DNA of 42,627 nt from CAYNFR01 sp964396595. Lineage in GTDB: Bacteria; Bacteroidota; Bacteroidia; Chitinophagales; Saprospiraceae. Shown in pieces: positions 26,025 through 35,081 of this stretch (positions within the stretch are counted from its first letter, which is position 1; each line of letters opens with the position of its first letter). The stretch covers positions 1 through 42,627 of the forward strand of contig CAYNFR010000028.1 of NCBI GenBank assembly GCA_964396595.1, read 5' to 3'. A program made the translations under genes and the position numbers. The notes below the pieces were generated by a model that saw only the letters and a list, made by a program, of their open reading frames with translations, had not been told where the DNA came from and ran no database searches.

Positions 26025-26609
26025 ATGAAACCAAAGAAAATTTTAATCATAAATGGGCATCCGGATGAGGAGAGTTTTAATAACGCACTCGCCCAGGCAT
26101 ATAAGAATGGAGCTTTGCGCTCAGGCGCTGAAGTGGAGGAACTTGTCATCAGAGATTTACAGTTTAACCCAAACCTCAAGTACGGATATAGAAAACGCAC
26201 GGAATGGGAGTCTGACTTGCTCAATGCCCAAGATCTTATTAAATGGGCTGATCATCTGGTGTGGATTTATCCTGTATGGTGGGGCTCATTGCCTGCTATT
26301 CTAAAGGGTTTTATTGATAGAGTATTCTTGCCTGGATTTGCTTTTAAAAAAAGAGAAAACTCTATCTGGTGGGATAAATTATTAACACATAAGTCGGCGA
26401 GAATTATTTCTACCTTAGATCAACCCGCTTGGTATTATTGGCTTGTATATGGACAACCTAGTAACAATGCCATGAAGAAATTGACTTTACAGTTTTGTGG
26501 TGTTAATCCGGTGCGTGTAACGACGATCGGTCCATTGAGGCTATCGCAAGAGTCATTTAGACTTAGGTGGCTACAAAGGGTAGAGAAACTAGGAAGCTTA
26601 AATAAATAG
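26025..26609 (+). CDS. NAD(P)H-dependent flavin oxidoreductase (NQO/KefF-like)
   Basis: A 194-residue flavodoxin-fold protein of the Flavodoxin_2 family (NAD(P)H:quinone reductase/KefF/MdaB type). It starts with ILIINGHPDEESFNNALAQAY (~6-26), where the beta1-loop binds FMN or FAD phosphate. WADHLVWIYPVWWGSLPAILKGFIDRVF (~74-101) is the second flavin-binding hallmark. The short size fits the family (about 190-200). It reduces quinones or nitro/electrophilic compounds by two electrons. It starts 26 bases after the kinase gene and is probably co-transcribed with it. Together with a nearby efflux pump it may protect against redox-active compounds, which is inference. The MITE-like stretch begins 62 bases after its stop. 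Confidence 0.88.
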   Translation: MKPKKILIINGHPDEESFNNALAQAYKNGALRSGAEVEELVIRDLQFNPNLKYGYRKRTEWESDLLNAQDLIKWADHLVWIYPVWWGSLPAILKGFIDRVFLPGFAFKKRENSIWWDKLLTHKSARIISTLDQPAWYYWLVYGQPSNNAMKKLTLQFCGVNPVRVTTIGPLRLSQESFRLRWLQRVEKLGSLNK

Positions 26610-26670
26610 ACCTTATTACAGGAATTGGAGGTATGGCATTTGCAACTTGTATTCATAGCTCATTAATCAC

Positions 26671-26965
26671 TTAAGGTGGGTGTTAAAAATGTATTTACAT
26701 CAAAATTTTCATAGTTATTTAGAGGCAATGAATTTTTTGTGAAACACTATCGGGATAATGTGAAGAAATTTGTAGCAGTATCTGTAAAAATATGGAAATC
26801 CAATGGGAACAAATATAACAAACAATCTGACTGTGTGATATCTTTTTGAAATAGCTATACTTCGACATGGCTCAGCACTGGCGATATACCAAAAAAAATA
26901 TGCCTTGCATCTTATTTATTATCTTTGTTTTTTTTTAAAAAATCAATTTTCAGAACCCACCTTAA
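26671..26965. mobile_element. MITE-like element with inverted terminal repeats
   Basis: A 295-base gene-free, AT-rich stretch bounded by inverted repeats. TTAAGGTGGGT (26671-26681) has its perfect 11-base reverse complement at 26955-26965. Reading inward in the same register, 21 of 26 positions match, with the blocks AAAAT and ATTT conserved at the same offsets. The outermost TTAA is palindromic and could be a TTAA target duplication or part of the repeat. No transposase frame is present, so it would be moved by an element elsewhere in the genome. The right end lies 10 bases before the response regulator start. No second copy was noticed in this window. Alternative: a coincidental or regulatory long-range inverted repeat. 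Confidence 0.55.
26920..26927 (+). promoter_or_regulatory. TAnnTTTG box upstream of the response regulator
   Basis: TATCTTTG is a perfect Bacteroidota -7 box, 47 bases before the regulator ATG. The nearest TTG upstream (26905-26907) is only 12 bases away, so the -33 element is unclear. The box lies inside the right part of the MITE-like element, which might therefore supply the promoter. Confidence 0.45.
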
Positions 26966-26974
26966 TAGTAAGCA

Positions 26975-27727
26975 ATGAAAATATTAATCATTGAAGATGA
27001 ATGGCATGCGTACGAGCATCTACAGGGGCTGATTCAACAAATGCTACCTGATGTAATTATAGCAGAGCCGATTGATACTGTCCAGGATGCTGTGAATACC
27101 ATATCTCTTACCAATGATTATGACTTGATATTCATGGACATACAACTCGGAGATGGGCTTAGTTTTGAGATTTTTAGCCATATTGATATCAAGACACCTG
27201 TTATTTTCACAACAGCCTATGATCAGTATGCACTTAAAGCGTTCAGCGTAAATAGTATCGATTATTTGTTGAAACCGATATCACCACCTTTATTGAGGTC
27301 AGCCATTCATAAGTTTGAAAATTACCATGCAGCAAATGGTAAGCCCGATTACAACTCCCTTTCACACTTGCAGAGGGAATACAAAAGACCTAAGTCGAGA
27401 TGTTTGATAAAGAAAGGCGGTCATTACGAATATCTGGACACTACTGATATTGTATGGGTGGACTCTGAAGATGGTATAACTTTTATATATGTCGTTGATG
27501 GGAAGAGGTATATGTACAATAAGACGATAGAGTCTGTAATAGCTGATTTCGATCCAAGCCAGTTTTTCCAAATTAACAGAAGTCAGGTGGTCAATATTCG
27601 ATTCATCAAAGAGATACACCCATATCTTAATCAGCGTTTGTTGATTAAAACCAGTATTGGGAATGACTCCTCCCTTGTTGTAAGTCGACAACGCGTCGCT
27701 GCGTTTAAGCAATGGGCGGATTCTTAA
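26975..27727 (+). CDS. LytTR-family response regulator
   Basis: A 250-residue response regulator. Residues ~1-120 are the receiver domain, with the acidic pair E7/D8, phosphoacceptor D55 in LIFMDIQLGDG, the T80 region (FTTAYDQYALKAF) and K100 in DYLLKPI. Residues ~140-250 are a LytTR DNA-binding domain with RCLIKKGGHYEYL, IVWVDSEDGITFIY, and the family-typical FFQINRSQVVNIRFIKEI (~197-214). It should bind direct repeats in target promoters and is probably activated by the LytS-type kinase at 24883. The TolC/adaptor/RND operon begins 75 bases downstream in the same direction, so it may be a target or part of the same transcript. Confidence 0.93.
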   Translation: MKILIIEDEWHAYEHLQGLIQQMLPDVIIAEPIDTVQDAVNTISLTNDYDLIFMDIQLGDGLSFEIFSHIDIKTPVIFTTAYDQYALKAFSVNSIDYLLKPISPPLLRSAIHKFENYHAANGKPDYNSLSHLQREYKRPKSRCLIKKGGHYEYLDTTDIVWVDSEDGITFIYVVDGKRYMYNKTIESVIADFDPSQFFQINRSQVVNIRFIKEIHPYLNQRLLIKTSIGNDSSLVVSRQRVAAFKQWADS

Positions 27728-27802
27728 CCACTCGAAGGGCTTTTTATACAATTCGCAGATATTAGCTTTCTTCGTGGGCTCATGTTATTGAATATTGTAG
27801 CT

Positions 27803-29155
27803 ATGAAATTGAGCTACAATATCATATTGTTATTGTCTGTGTACGTAGGTAGTATTTCCGCGCAGTCAATATTAGACCAGTACATAGCTGAAGCATTAAG
27901 CAGTAATCTCGAATTGACCCTCCAGCAGCAGAAAATTAATGAGCAACAGAACCTTCTTGATCAATCTCAGCGATTGTGGGGGGTCAGTGCAGATTTTAAT
28001 TTTAGCTACCTGCTGGCAGATGGGGGCCGTAAGATTAATTTTCCTATCGGCGATATCATCAACCCTGTTTATGCTACGCTTAACCAAGTAACCGGACAAT
28101 CTAGATTTCCCACTGATGTAGCCAATATCAATACACAACTCACCCCCAATAATTTTGTAGATGCCCAGCTGTCTCTTGCGAAACCAATCATCAATCAGAC
28201 TATCAAGAACAATGTCAACATCCACCGCAAGCTATTAGCACTGCCAATGATGGATAAGGCTTTGATAGAAAACGAGATCAGACTGCAGATGCGCATGAGT
28301 TATTATAACTTCATAAAGACGATCAAAGGCAGAGAAATCCTTGATCAGAGCATCGCCCTACTCACAGAGGTACTATCACTTAACCGGACGCTCGTAAAGC
28401 ATCATAAAGTGACTGAGGAGGCTATATATGACGTCGAGTATCAGATAGAGAATTTAATAAGTGAAGTGGCGCTATTGTCAGAGCAAGAGCAACTTGCACA
28501 ATCCTATGTAAATCTATTACGAAATAAACCACTTGATACGCCACTTGATGTAGATACTGTTTTCTTTAATAAAGACATCAACAATCTTTTCTCTACAGAA
28601 GAACTGATGGGAAAAGCGATATCTGGTCGTGCAGAGTTTAAAAAAATTGAACTATCCCAAGAACTTAATGCGCTACAAATCAGGCTCATTGACCAACAAA
28701 AATTACCTACGCTCGGGGTCGTCGGAGGAATCGGATTACAAACCGAAGACTTTTCGTTTAACGCCGGCGGCCCACTTTTTACACTCGCAGCGGGGTTAAA
28801 ATGGAATCTCCATGATGGAGGTCTTCGCAAACGTAAGATTGCGCAAATGCAGATCCAGCATGAAGCAAATATTGTCCAAAAGAAAAGATTAGAACAACAG
28901 GTCAGTTTCGAAATCAACTCTTTGCTCAATAAAATTGAAGCGCTAAACGCTCGTGTGAGGGCTGATCAACAAGCCATTGTAAGCGCTCAGAAAAGTTATG
29001 ATATTACAGAATCTAAATATCGTAATGGTCGTGTGTTACTCATCGAATTGCTGCAAGCACATTCTCGACTTCAGCGCGTACAACTTTCTGCTGCCATGAG
29101 TCGAATAGATATGTATATCGCCTTTGCCAAATTACAAAACATCACAGCAGAATGA
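27803..29155 (+). CDS. TolC-family outer-membrane efflux protein
   Basis: A 450-residue outer-membrane channel component. Signal peptide at residues 1-20 (MKLSYNIILLLSVYVGSISA). The mature protein has the repeating helical structure of TolC proteins: SILDQYIAEALSSNLELTLQQQKINEQQ at the start, long coiled-coil stretches at ~165-235 and ~335-410, and ITESKYRNGRVLLIELLQAHSRLQ (~400-424), the family's typical YxxGxxxxxELLxAxxxL motif. The frame is open from ATG 27782, but ATG 27803 gives the better signal peptide. Its stop codon overlaps the next start (ATGA), so it is translated together with the adaptor gene. It should form the outer-membrane exit of the efflux pump encoded after it. Confidence 0.92.
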   Translation: MKLSYNIILLLSVYVGSISAQSILDQYIAEALSSNLELTLQQQKINEQQNLLDQSQRLWGVSADFNFSYLLADGGRKINFPIGDIINPVYATLNQVTGQSRFPTDVANINTQLTPNNFVDAQLSLAKPIINQTIKNNVNIHRKLLALPMMDKALIENEIRLQMRMSYYNFIKTIKGREILDQSIALLTEVLSLNRTLVKHHKVTEEAIYDVEYQIENLISEVALLSEQEQLAQSYVNLLRNKPLDTPLDVDTVFFNKDINNLFSTEELMGKAISGRAEFKKIELSQELNALQIRLIDQQKLPTLGVVGGIGLQTEDFSFNAGGPLFTLAAGLKWNLHDGGLRKRKIAQMQIQHEANIVQKKRLEQQVSFEINSLLNKIEALNARVRADQQAIVSAQKSYDITESKYRNGRVLLIELLQAHSRLQRVQLSAAMSRIDMYIAFAKLQNITAE

Positions 29156-30252
29156 TAGCCAACAGAATTTTTAATGCGCATCGATTAAGCATGAGCATGT
29201 TCATTCATGCGATTGTTCTGATGATCCTGTTGAGCATAGGAGGGTGTAAGCAAAATTATGAAACGAAAGGGGTAGTCGATAGACAGGCAGTCGCACGTCC
29301 GGTTCGCATTAGTCCCGTAGAATTTACAGATGAAGTACCACCACTCAGAGTGATCGGAAAAGTCAGCCCCAATCAGTTAGTAAAACTGTCTTTTAAAACC
29401 GGAGGTGTAATAGAAAATTTAAATGTACGAGAAGGTCAAATTATCAAAAAGGGCCAACTTATAGCCACCTTACGCATGCAGGAGATAAATGCCCAGGTAT
29501 TGAAGGCGTCCAGTAGTCTCGATAAGACAAAGAGAGATCTTCTCCGAACCGAAGCTCTACATCGTGATGGCGCAGCTACATTAGAAAATATTGAAGACCT
29601 ACAAACACTGATCGACATTAAAGAAGCAGATCTTGAAATTGCAGAATTTAATCGCAAGTATTCAAAAATAATAAGCCCGGTATCTGGTAGGCTTATATCA
29701 AAACTAGCAGAGCGCAATGAATTAATTGCACCAGGAAGCCCGGTGGTGGTTATTGCTGATGAAGCACCACAATTGTTTATCTTTAGCGCAGTAGTCTCTG
29801 ATAAAGATATCAGCCGTATCGCATATCGCGATAAGGTTAGCGTGTCATTTGATGCATTTGAGGGAAGAGAGTTAAATGGCGTAATTAGTACCATTTCTGA
29901 AATGGCTGATAGAGCGACAGGTACCTTTGTCGTTGAAATAGAACTTGATGTGCCACGGGATATTAAGTTGCGCACCGGACTGATAGGTCGAGCCACTATC
30001 TACACGCGCAACAGCAAGAAATATGCAATGATTCCGACAGCTTCTCTGGCAGAAGGGCAGACATCCTCAGTTGGCTTTTTTGTGTATGAAGAGTCTACAG
30101 GTACAGCGAGGAGAATATTGTGCCAGCCTGATTTTATCACAACAGAATATATCTACGTGTCCATGGAATACTTTCCTCAGCGTGTAACGCATGTACTGAC
30201 GACTGGGATAGGTTATGTGGCGGATGGTGACAAAATAAGTATAGTAGAATAG
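29152..30252 (+). CDS. RND efflux periplasmic adaptor lipoprotein
   Basis: A 366-residue membrane-fusion protein. The N-terminal signal ends in a lipobox (LLSIGGC) with lipid-anchored Cys at residue 32. The biotinyl-lipoyl-like half motifs are visible: LSFKTGGVIENLNVREGQIIKKGQLIATL (~82-110), then a coiled hairpin of ~110-160, then SPVSGRLISKLAERNELIAPGSPVVVIAD (~178-206). The beta-barrel domain follows with RTGLIGRATI near the end. It bridges the inner-membrane RND pump and the TolC-like channel. It overlaps the TolC gene by 4 bases and precedes the pump gene by one base, a compact tripartite operon. Confidence 0.93.
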   Translation: MIANRIFNAHRLSMSMFIHAIVLMILLSIGGCKQNYETKGVVDRQAVARPVRISPVEFTDEVPPLRVIGKVSPNQLVKLSFKTGGVIENLNVREGQIIKKGQLIATLRMQEINAQVLKASSSLDKTKRDLLRTEALHRDGAATLENIEDLQTLIDIKEADLEIAEFNRKYSKIISPVSGRLISKLAERNELIAPGSPVVVIADEAPQLFIFSAVVSDKDISRIAYRDKVSVSFDAFEGRELNGVISTISEMADRATGTFVVEIELDVPRDIKLRTGLIGRATIYTRNSKKYAMIPTASLAEGQTSSVGFFVYEESTGTARRILCQPDFITTEYIYVSMEYFPQRVTHVLTTGIGYVADGDKISIVE

Positions 30253-30253
30253 C

Positions 30254-33200
30254 ATGAATATTACTCGATTAGCTCTTCGCAATGCGCAATTTGTCATCAT
30301 ACTGCTACTTATTGCCGTGGTGCTAGGGGTAAGATCTTTCATTAGTATGCCGAGATCAGAAGATCCGCAGATTGAGCTACCTAACTACAATGTATTGATC
30401 GTATTCCCCGGGACGAGTTCCGATGACATGGAGGCGCTAATCATTGATCCTATCGAAGATGCATTGAAGGGAGTAGATAAGATCAATGTCATTCGTTCAT
30501 ACATGCGTGATGGTGTGGCTTCACTTCACATCGAAGCTGATTACAGTGTCGATCGGCAAGATAAATATGATGAAATACTTCGTGAAATAAACCGCATAAG
30601 ACCTACGCTGCCTATGGGTATCATTAGATTTGATGTGGATCAGATTAAACCGGCCGATAGAGTGGCATTCAGGCAGTATGCACTCAGCTCTGATGAATTA
30701 TCTTACGGAAGGTTAAAAGAACTAGCAGAAGATCTGGAAAGAGAACTAGAAGAAGTTGGAGGGATTAACAAAATTTCCATAGAGGCCTACCCGGCCAAAG
30801 AAATCAGAATTTCATTGGATTATGAACGCATGGCTGCGCAGAATATAACTTTGTCGCAGCTTATCGGTATTCTTCAATCTAATAATGTAAATATTCCCGG
30901 TGGAGAAGTTTCAACAACTAGCAAATATTTTACTATAAAAACCACAGGAGGATACAGTAGTCTCGAAGATATTCGCAAAGCTATTGTCGGTGGAGGTGAA
31001 CAAGGCATTGTATATCTGAGGGATATAGCCGATGTTGATTTTGATTATGCGGATAATTTATGGAAGGCGACCTACAATGGGGTAAAGTCTATTTTTATCT
31101 CTCTGAAACTTAAAAAAGGGGAGAATATCCTTCATGTAGATAGGCAAGTAGTAGAACTTGCTGACAAGTTTAGTCGTGGATTACCATCCAATGTGAGCTT
31201 GAATACTGCCTTTGAGCAAGCTAGTGCGGTAGAAAGTCGCATCAATGATTTTTTTAAAAATTTAATCCAAGGAATAGCGCTGGTTGGAATAATTATTTTG
31301 CTGTTTCTAGGATGGAGGTCGTCGGTTATTATCGTCATTCTTATCCCGTTGAGCGCGATATTGGCATTGTCTGTGCTGAATGGTTTTGGTTTTGGTCTTC
31401 AGCAGATCAGTATTGCTTCATTGGTATTGGCCTTGGGATTGTTAGTAGATAATGGTATTGTAGTCGTAGAGAATATAAATCGATACATTCATCTAGGACA
31501 TTCACGTATTCAGGCTGCTTTATTGGGTACGCGAGAGGTGAGCGGGGCAGTAGCGAGCTCCACGGTTACCACCTTGTTGTCATTTTTTCCATTAACACAA
31601 CTAGGTCAGGGAGCGGGCGAATTTTTAAAAACATTACCGCTGACAGTTGTTTTTACATTGGTCATATCTCTGGTGCTGTCACTTACTTTTTCGCCTATAT
31701 TATCACGTTATTTACTGAAAGATGTTACAGATAAGAAACAAACGGCTACACAGTTTTTTCAAAAATTGTCGCTAGATTATTATCAGCCGATGCTCAAAGG
31801 AGCGCTGAGGTATAGATGGCTGGTTTTGCTTTTTGCCATCGGAATTACAGCTTTTAGTATAAGCCTATTTCCTAAGATAGGCGTGAGTTTTTTTCCTACA
31901 GCTGACAAGCCATTATTATTAATAGATGTGGAGACTGCGGCAGGTTCTAGTCTTTCGCATACAGAGAAGGCTGTTGAATATGTAAGAAGCATAGTTGACA
32001 CCATGTCCGATGTTAAGAGTTATACGACGAATGTAGGCAATGGTAATCCGCAAGTTTATTATAATCGGTTTCCCACTAATTTCAAAAAAGAAACAGGGCA
32101 GTTGTTAGTAAATCTCACGCATTGGGATCCCGGGATGTTTTATAGAACGATAGCATCACTGAGAGAGCATTTTGCTGATTACCCGGATGCGACGATTACT
32201 GTAGAAGAACTTAAGAATGGTGTGCCGGTACAGGCACCTATCGAGTTCAGATTATTCGGAGAAGATATTAATGTGCTTAAATCCCTTGCGGCGCAGGTCG
32301 AGCATATTCTTAATAAGACTGAGGGGCTGATTAATATTATCAACCCATTAAAGTATAATGCTACACAGCTCGAATTTGAATTGGACAGAGAGAAGGCGGG
32401 CATGTTGAATATTTCTGAATTAAGTTTTAATCAGACGGTTCGTGCCAGTCTTAATGGATTAAGAATAGATGAGGTCATTATTGATCAAGAGCGATATCCA
32501 TTAATATTAAGAGCCGGTTTTACAGAGTTACCTGTCATCGATGATTTTGATAAAATATATATTGCCACCAGAACTAATCAGTCCGTTCCTCTGAGACATA
32601 TAGCACAACTTAAATTCTCAGAAAATACGCCTGCTTTTTCGCATTATAATCGCAAAAAATATATTTCAGTTTCGTCTAGTCTGGCAAATTTAGATAATAC
32701 CATTCCGACAACGCTTTCTTTGCTCGAAGAACTTGATAAAATAGATTGGCCGTCAGGCTATTATTATAAAGTCGGTGGAGAGTATGAAAAACAGCAAAGT
32801 ACATTTGGTGACTTGGGGATTATACTGTTGCTAGCGCAGATAGCTATTTTTGCTGTATTGGTGTTACAATTCAGATCGATACGTCAACCTTTAATTGTGT
32901 TTTCAGCAATCCCTTTGGCCGTATCGGGAGGATTTATTATTTTATATTTGACCGCTTGGTCTTTTTCGTTTTTTGCTTTTGTAGGATTAATAAGTCTAGT
33001 AGGCATAGTGGTCAATAACTCTATCATACTAGTGGATTATAGTAATCAGCTTCAAGCGCAGGGACTTAAGAAGTATGATGCTATTGTAGAAGGAGCGGCG
33101 ACTCGACTCAAGCCGATCTTGCTGACTACTTTTACAACGATATTGGGTTTATTGCCATTAACCTTACAAGGCACTAATCTGTGGTCGCCACTTTGTCTTA

Positions 33201-33307
33201 CGATCATAGGCGGGATGATCTCATCGACGTTATTGACCCTATTCGTTGTGCCCATTCTATATAATCTGATCAGCCGTGAGCGTGCGGGCTTGCAGGAAGA
33301 ATATTAA
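30254..33307 (+). CDS. RND-family efflux pump, inner-membrane component
   Basis: A 1017-residue resistance-nodulation-division transporter with 12 expected membrane helices and two large periplasmic loops (~35-335 and ~545-835). The first helix starts at ALRNAQFVIILLLIAVVLG, followed by MPRSEDPQIELPNYNVLIVFPG. In helix 4, GLLVDNGIVVVENI contains only one acidic residue of the AcrB-type DD pair (D399, with N400), as is common in many Bacteroidota homologues; E406 follows seven residues later. The class (drug or other hydrophobic compound) cannot be assigned. The C-terminal GGMISSTLLTLFVVPILYNLI is typical. The last four bases overlap the convergent GH13 gene's stop, so the two transcripts meet tail to tail. 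Confidence 0.93.
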   Translation: MNITRLALRNAQFVIILLLIAVVLGVRSFISMPRSEDPQIELPNYNVLIVFPGTSSDDMEALIIDPIEDALKGVDKINVIRSYMRDGVASLHIEADYSVDRQDKYDEILREINRIRPTLPMGIIRFDVDQIKPADRVAFRQYALSSDELSYGRLKELAEDLERELEEVGGINKISIEAYPAKEIRISLDYERMAAQNITLSQLIGILQSNNVNIPGGEVSTTSKYFTIKTTGGYSSLEDIRKAIVGGGEQGIVYLRDIADVDFDYADNLWKATYNGVKSIFISLKLKKGENILHVDRQVVELADKFSRGLPSNVSLNTAFEQASAVESRINDFFKNLIQGIALVGIIILLFLGWRSSVIIVILIPLSAILALSVLNGFGFGLQQISIASLVLALGLLVDNGIVVVENINRYIHLGHSRIQAALLGTREVSGAVASSTVTTLLSFFPLTQLGQGAGEFLKTLPLTVVFTLVISLVLSLTFSPILSRYLLKDVTDKKQTATQFFQKLSLDYYQPMLKGALRYRWLVLLFAIGITAFSISLFPKIGVSFFPTADKPLLLIDVETAAGSSLSHTEKAVEYVRSIVDTMSDVKSYTTNVGNGNPQVYYNRFPTNFKKETGQLLVNLTHWDPGMFYRTIASLREHFADYPDATITVEELKNGVPVQAPIEFRLFGEDINVLKSLAAQVEHILNKTEGLINIINPLKYNATQLEFELDREKAGMLNISELSFNQTVRASLNGLRIDEVIIDQERYPLILRAGFTELPVIDDFDKIYIATRTNQSVPLRHIAQLKFSENTPAFSHYNRKKYISVSSSLANLDNTIPTTLSLLEELDKIDWPSGYYYKVGGEYEKQQSTFGDLGIILLLAQIAIFAVLVLQFRSIRQPLIVFSAIPLAVSGGFIILYLTAWSFSFFAFVGLISLVGIVVNNSIILVDYSNQLQAQGLKKYDAIVEGAATRLKPILLTTFTTILGLLPLTLQGTNLWSPLCLTIIGGMISSTLLTLFVVPILYNLISRERAGLQEEY

Positions 33308-34950
33308 TAAATTTCTATCAGTAGAATATCCTCTTCTACGTCAAATGATACTAATCCTTTTTTGACTATTGCGGTCTTGCCGCTATAAGCATCTCGCAGA
33401 ACTGTACCCTCGGCGAAAGTTGATAAAACATTGAGACTCGATGTGCCTATGCTTTTCCCCATGCCTACTAATACTTTGTTTTCATAATCGTCCTTACGGT
33501 AACTTCTTTCAAAGATATAAGGGGAGGAGCTAACCAACTTGTGCCTACCGGCGCCCACTGACGGATTATCTCTGCGAAACTTACCTAGTTTCTGCCAATG
33601 AAGCAATAAACCTTGATTTGTGCTGACCTGCTCCCAAGGCATGAATGATCTCAGCGTTGCGTCCCCATCAGCAGTTGCCGTCAAGGTACGTGCTATCTCG
33701 TCACCGTAGTAAATTTGTGCACCGCCTTGGCACAGTAACAGTTTAGTAGCTGATTCTTTTCCTCGACTACGATTCAAATCAAATGGACCTCCGTCGTCAT
33801 GCGAGCTAATATAATTAACTACTGATTTACCCGTGAGCGGACCGTGTAGTAATCTATCGTATTTCGAGAATATCGTTTCGAAATCATTGTTAGCATCCCC
33901 CTTAAAGTCAAAATTTATTAAAGCATGAAAGCCGTCGCTGAAAAAATCGACTTTCCTGTCTCCATAATCATAGTAGCGTCCAGCGCTAATATAATAGCCA
34001 TAAACTTCGCCTACCATATAAAAGGGTTGATCATCGATAATTTTATTCGGATTTTTTGATTTATAATCTTCCCATGCAGTATTGGCCGCATTCCACAGAT
34101 TGCGCCATACATACTGCTCTGTGTGTTTAACGGTATCCACTCTGAACCCATCCACACCATACTTTTTTATAAGATCGACGATCCATTTGATAATGTAGTT
34201 GACAGGTGTGCGCGGATATCCTGTGACTTTAAACCAGTCATCGAGTTCTGCAATCTCTCGCTCATACCGTCCTTCTTTCTTCCATTTTTCGATTAAGAAA
34301 TCAGGGAGATCAACTTCTTGATCGGATTCAGTGCGGACATCAGGGAGATTATCGACGAGGGTACAGTCAATGGTGGATTTAGCATCTTGGTAAACACATC
34401 GAGGGCCCGTTTTAACCCAGCTGTCGGGCCACTTTGTATCAATAGCGGTTACCGGGCCGGTATGATTTGCTACGATGTCCATTAGAATTCGTATTCCGTT
34501 TTTGTGGGCTATGGTGACTAGCTCCTCCAGATCTTCTTCTGTGCCTATCCGTGGATCTATAGCTGTCCAGTCTCGCGTCCAGTAGCCATGAAAGCCAAAT
34601 GAATTGCCAGTCCCCTCGTTTACAGAGCCTTGGATGTTTTCAACCAATGGAGTCAACCAGATGGCATTTACGCCTAGTTTATTGAAGTAACCTTCTTTGA
34701 TCTTGGCAGTCACCCCTTTAATATCACCTCCCATAAATCCACGTAATGGAGCGGGTGGGTTGTCCGGATTGTGTTGATAGTCGTTTGAAAGATCTGCGTT
34801 ATAGAAGCGATCTGTCATTAAGAAATATATAGTGGCATTGTCCCAAGTAAAGGGCACATTAGCCTTGGATGGAGTGAAGTCCTCCACTGGATGGCATGAA
34901 AGAAGCACCACCATCGTGGTCAATATCAAACTGTAAAGCGTTTTTGGCAT
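33304..34950 (-). CDS. GH13 alpha-amylase lipoprotein (MalS-like)
   Basis: A 548-residue lipoprotein with the lipid-anchored Cys at position 19 (VVLLSC). The GH13 barrel is complete: region I DIVANH (~158-163), region II GFRVDTVKH with nucleophile D272, region III YMVGEVYGY with acid/base E315, and region IV ISSHDD with transition-state stabiliser D385. The early SFGFHGYWTRDWTAIDPRIGTEEDLEELV (~117-145) resembles MalS-type periplasmic alpha-amylases. It should cut alpha-1,4 linkages of starch or glycogen-like glucans at the cell surface or in the periplasm. It is divergent from the SusC gene, with 131 bases between, and could share control with it. The stop overlaps the RND gene end by 4 bases. 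Confidence 0.92.
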   Translation of the reverse strand: MPKTLYSLILTTMVVLLSCHPVEDFTPSKANVPFTWDNATIYFLMTDRFYNADLSNDYQHNPDNPPAPLRGFMGGDIKGVTAKIKEGYFNKLGVNAIWLTPLVENIQGSVNEGTGNSFGFHGYWTRDWTAIDPRIGTEEDLEELVTIAHKNGIRILMDIVANHTGPVTAIDTKWPDSWVKTGPRCVYQDAKSTIDCTLVDNLPDVRTESDQEVDLPDFLIEKWKKEGRYEREIAELDDWFKVTGYPRTPVNYIIKWIVDLIKKYGVDGFRVDTVKHTEQYVWRNLWNAANTAWEDYKSKNPNKIIDDQPFYMVGEVYGYYISAGRYYDYGDRKVDFFSDGFHALINFDFKGDANNDFETIFSKYDRLLHGPLTGKSVVNYISSHDDGGPFDLNRSRGKESATKLLLCQGGAQIYYGDEIARTLTATADGDATLRSFMPWEQVSTNQGLLLHWQKLGKFRRDNPSVGAGRHKLVSSSPYIFERSYRKDDYENKVLVGMGKSIGTSSLNVLSTFAEGTVLRDAYSGKTAIVKKGLVSFDVEEDILLIEIY

Positions 34951-35029
34951 CTCATGATTATTTCCTCTAAGATACTATTTCACATATAGATCAGGAACAG
35001 AAAATTATCATTCTTATTACGCTCCATAT

Positions 35030-35055
35030 AGGTAAAATTGCTACCTTACCTTTTG
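35030..35055 (+). promoter_or_regulatory. Hairpin and promoter-like box upstream of susC-like gene
   Basis: AGGTAA (35030-35035) and TTACCT (35046-35051) form a perfect 6-base stem with a 10-base loop, followed by TTTGTTTT. The same bases form TACCTTTTG (35047-35055), which is TAnnTTTG with one extra base. The site may be the promoter, an operator or a weak attenuator for the SusC-like operon; the sequence alone cannot decide. Confidence 0.3.
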
Positions 35056-35081
35056 TTTTACTAACTTAAAAACTTCTGAGT

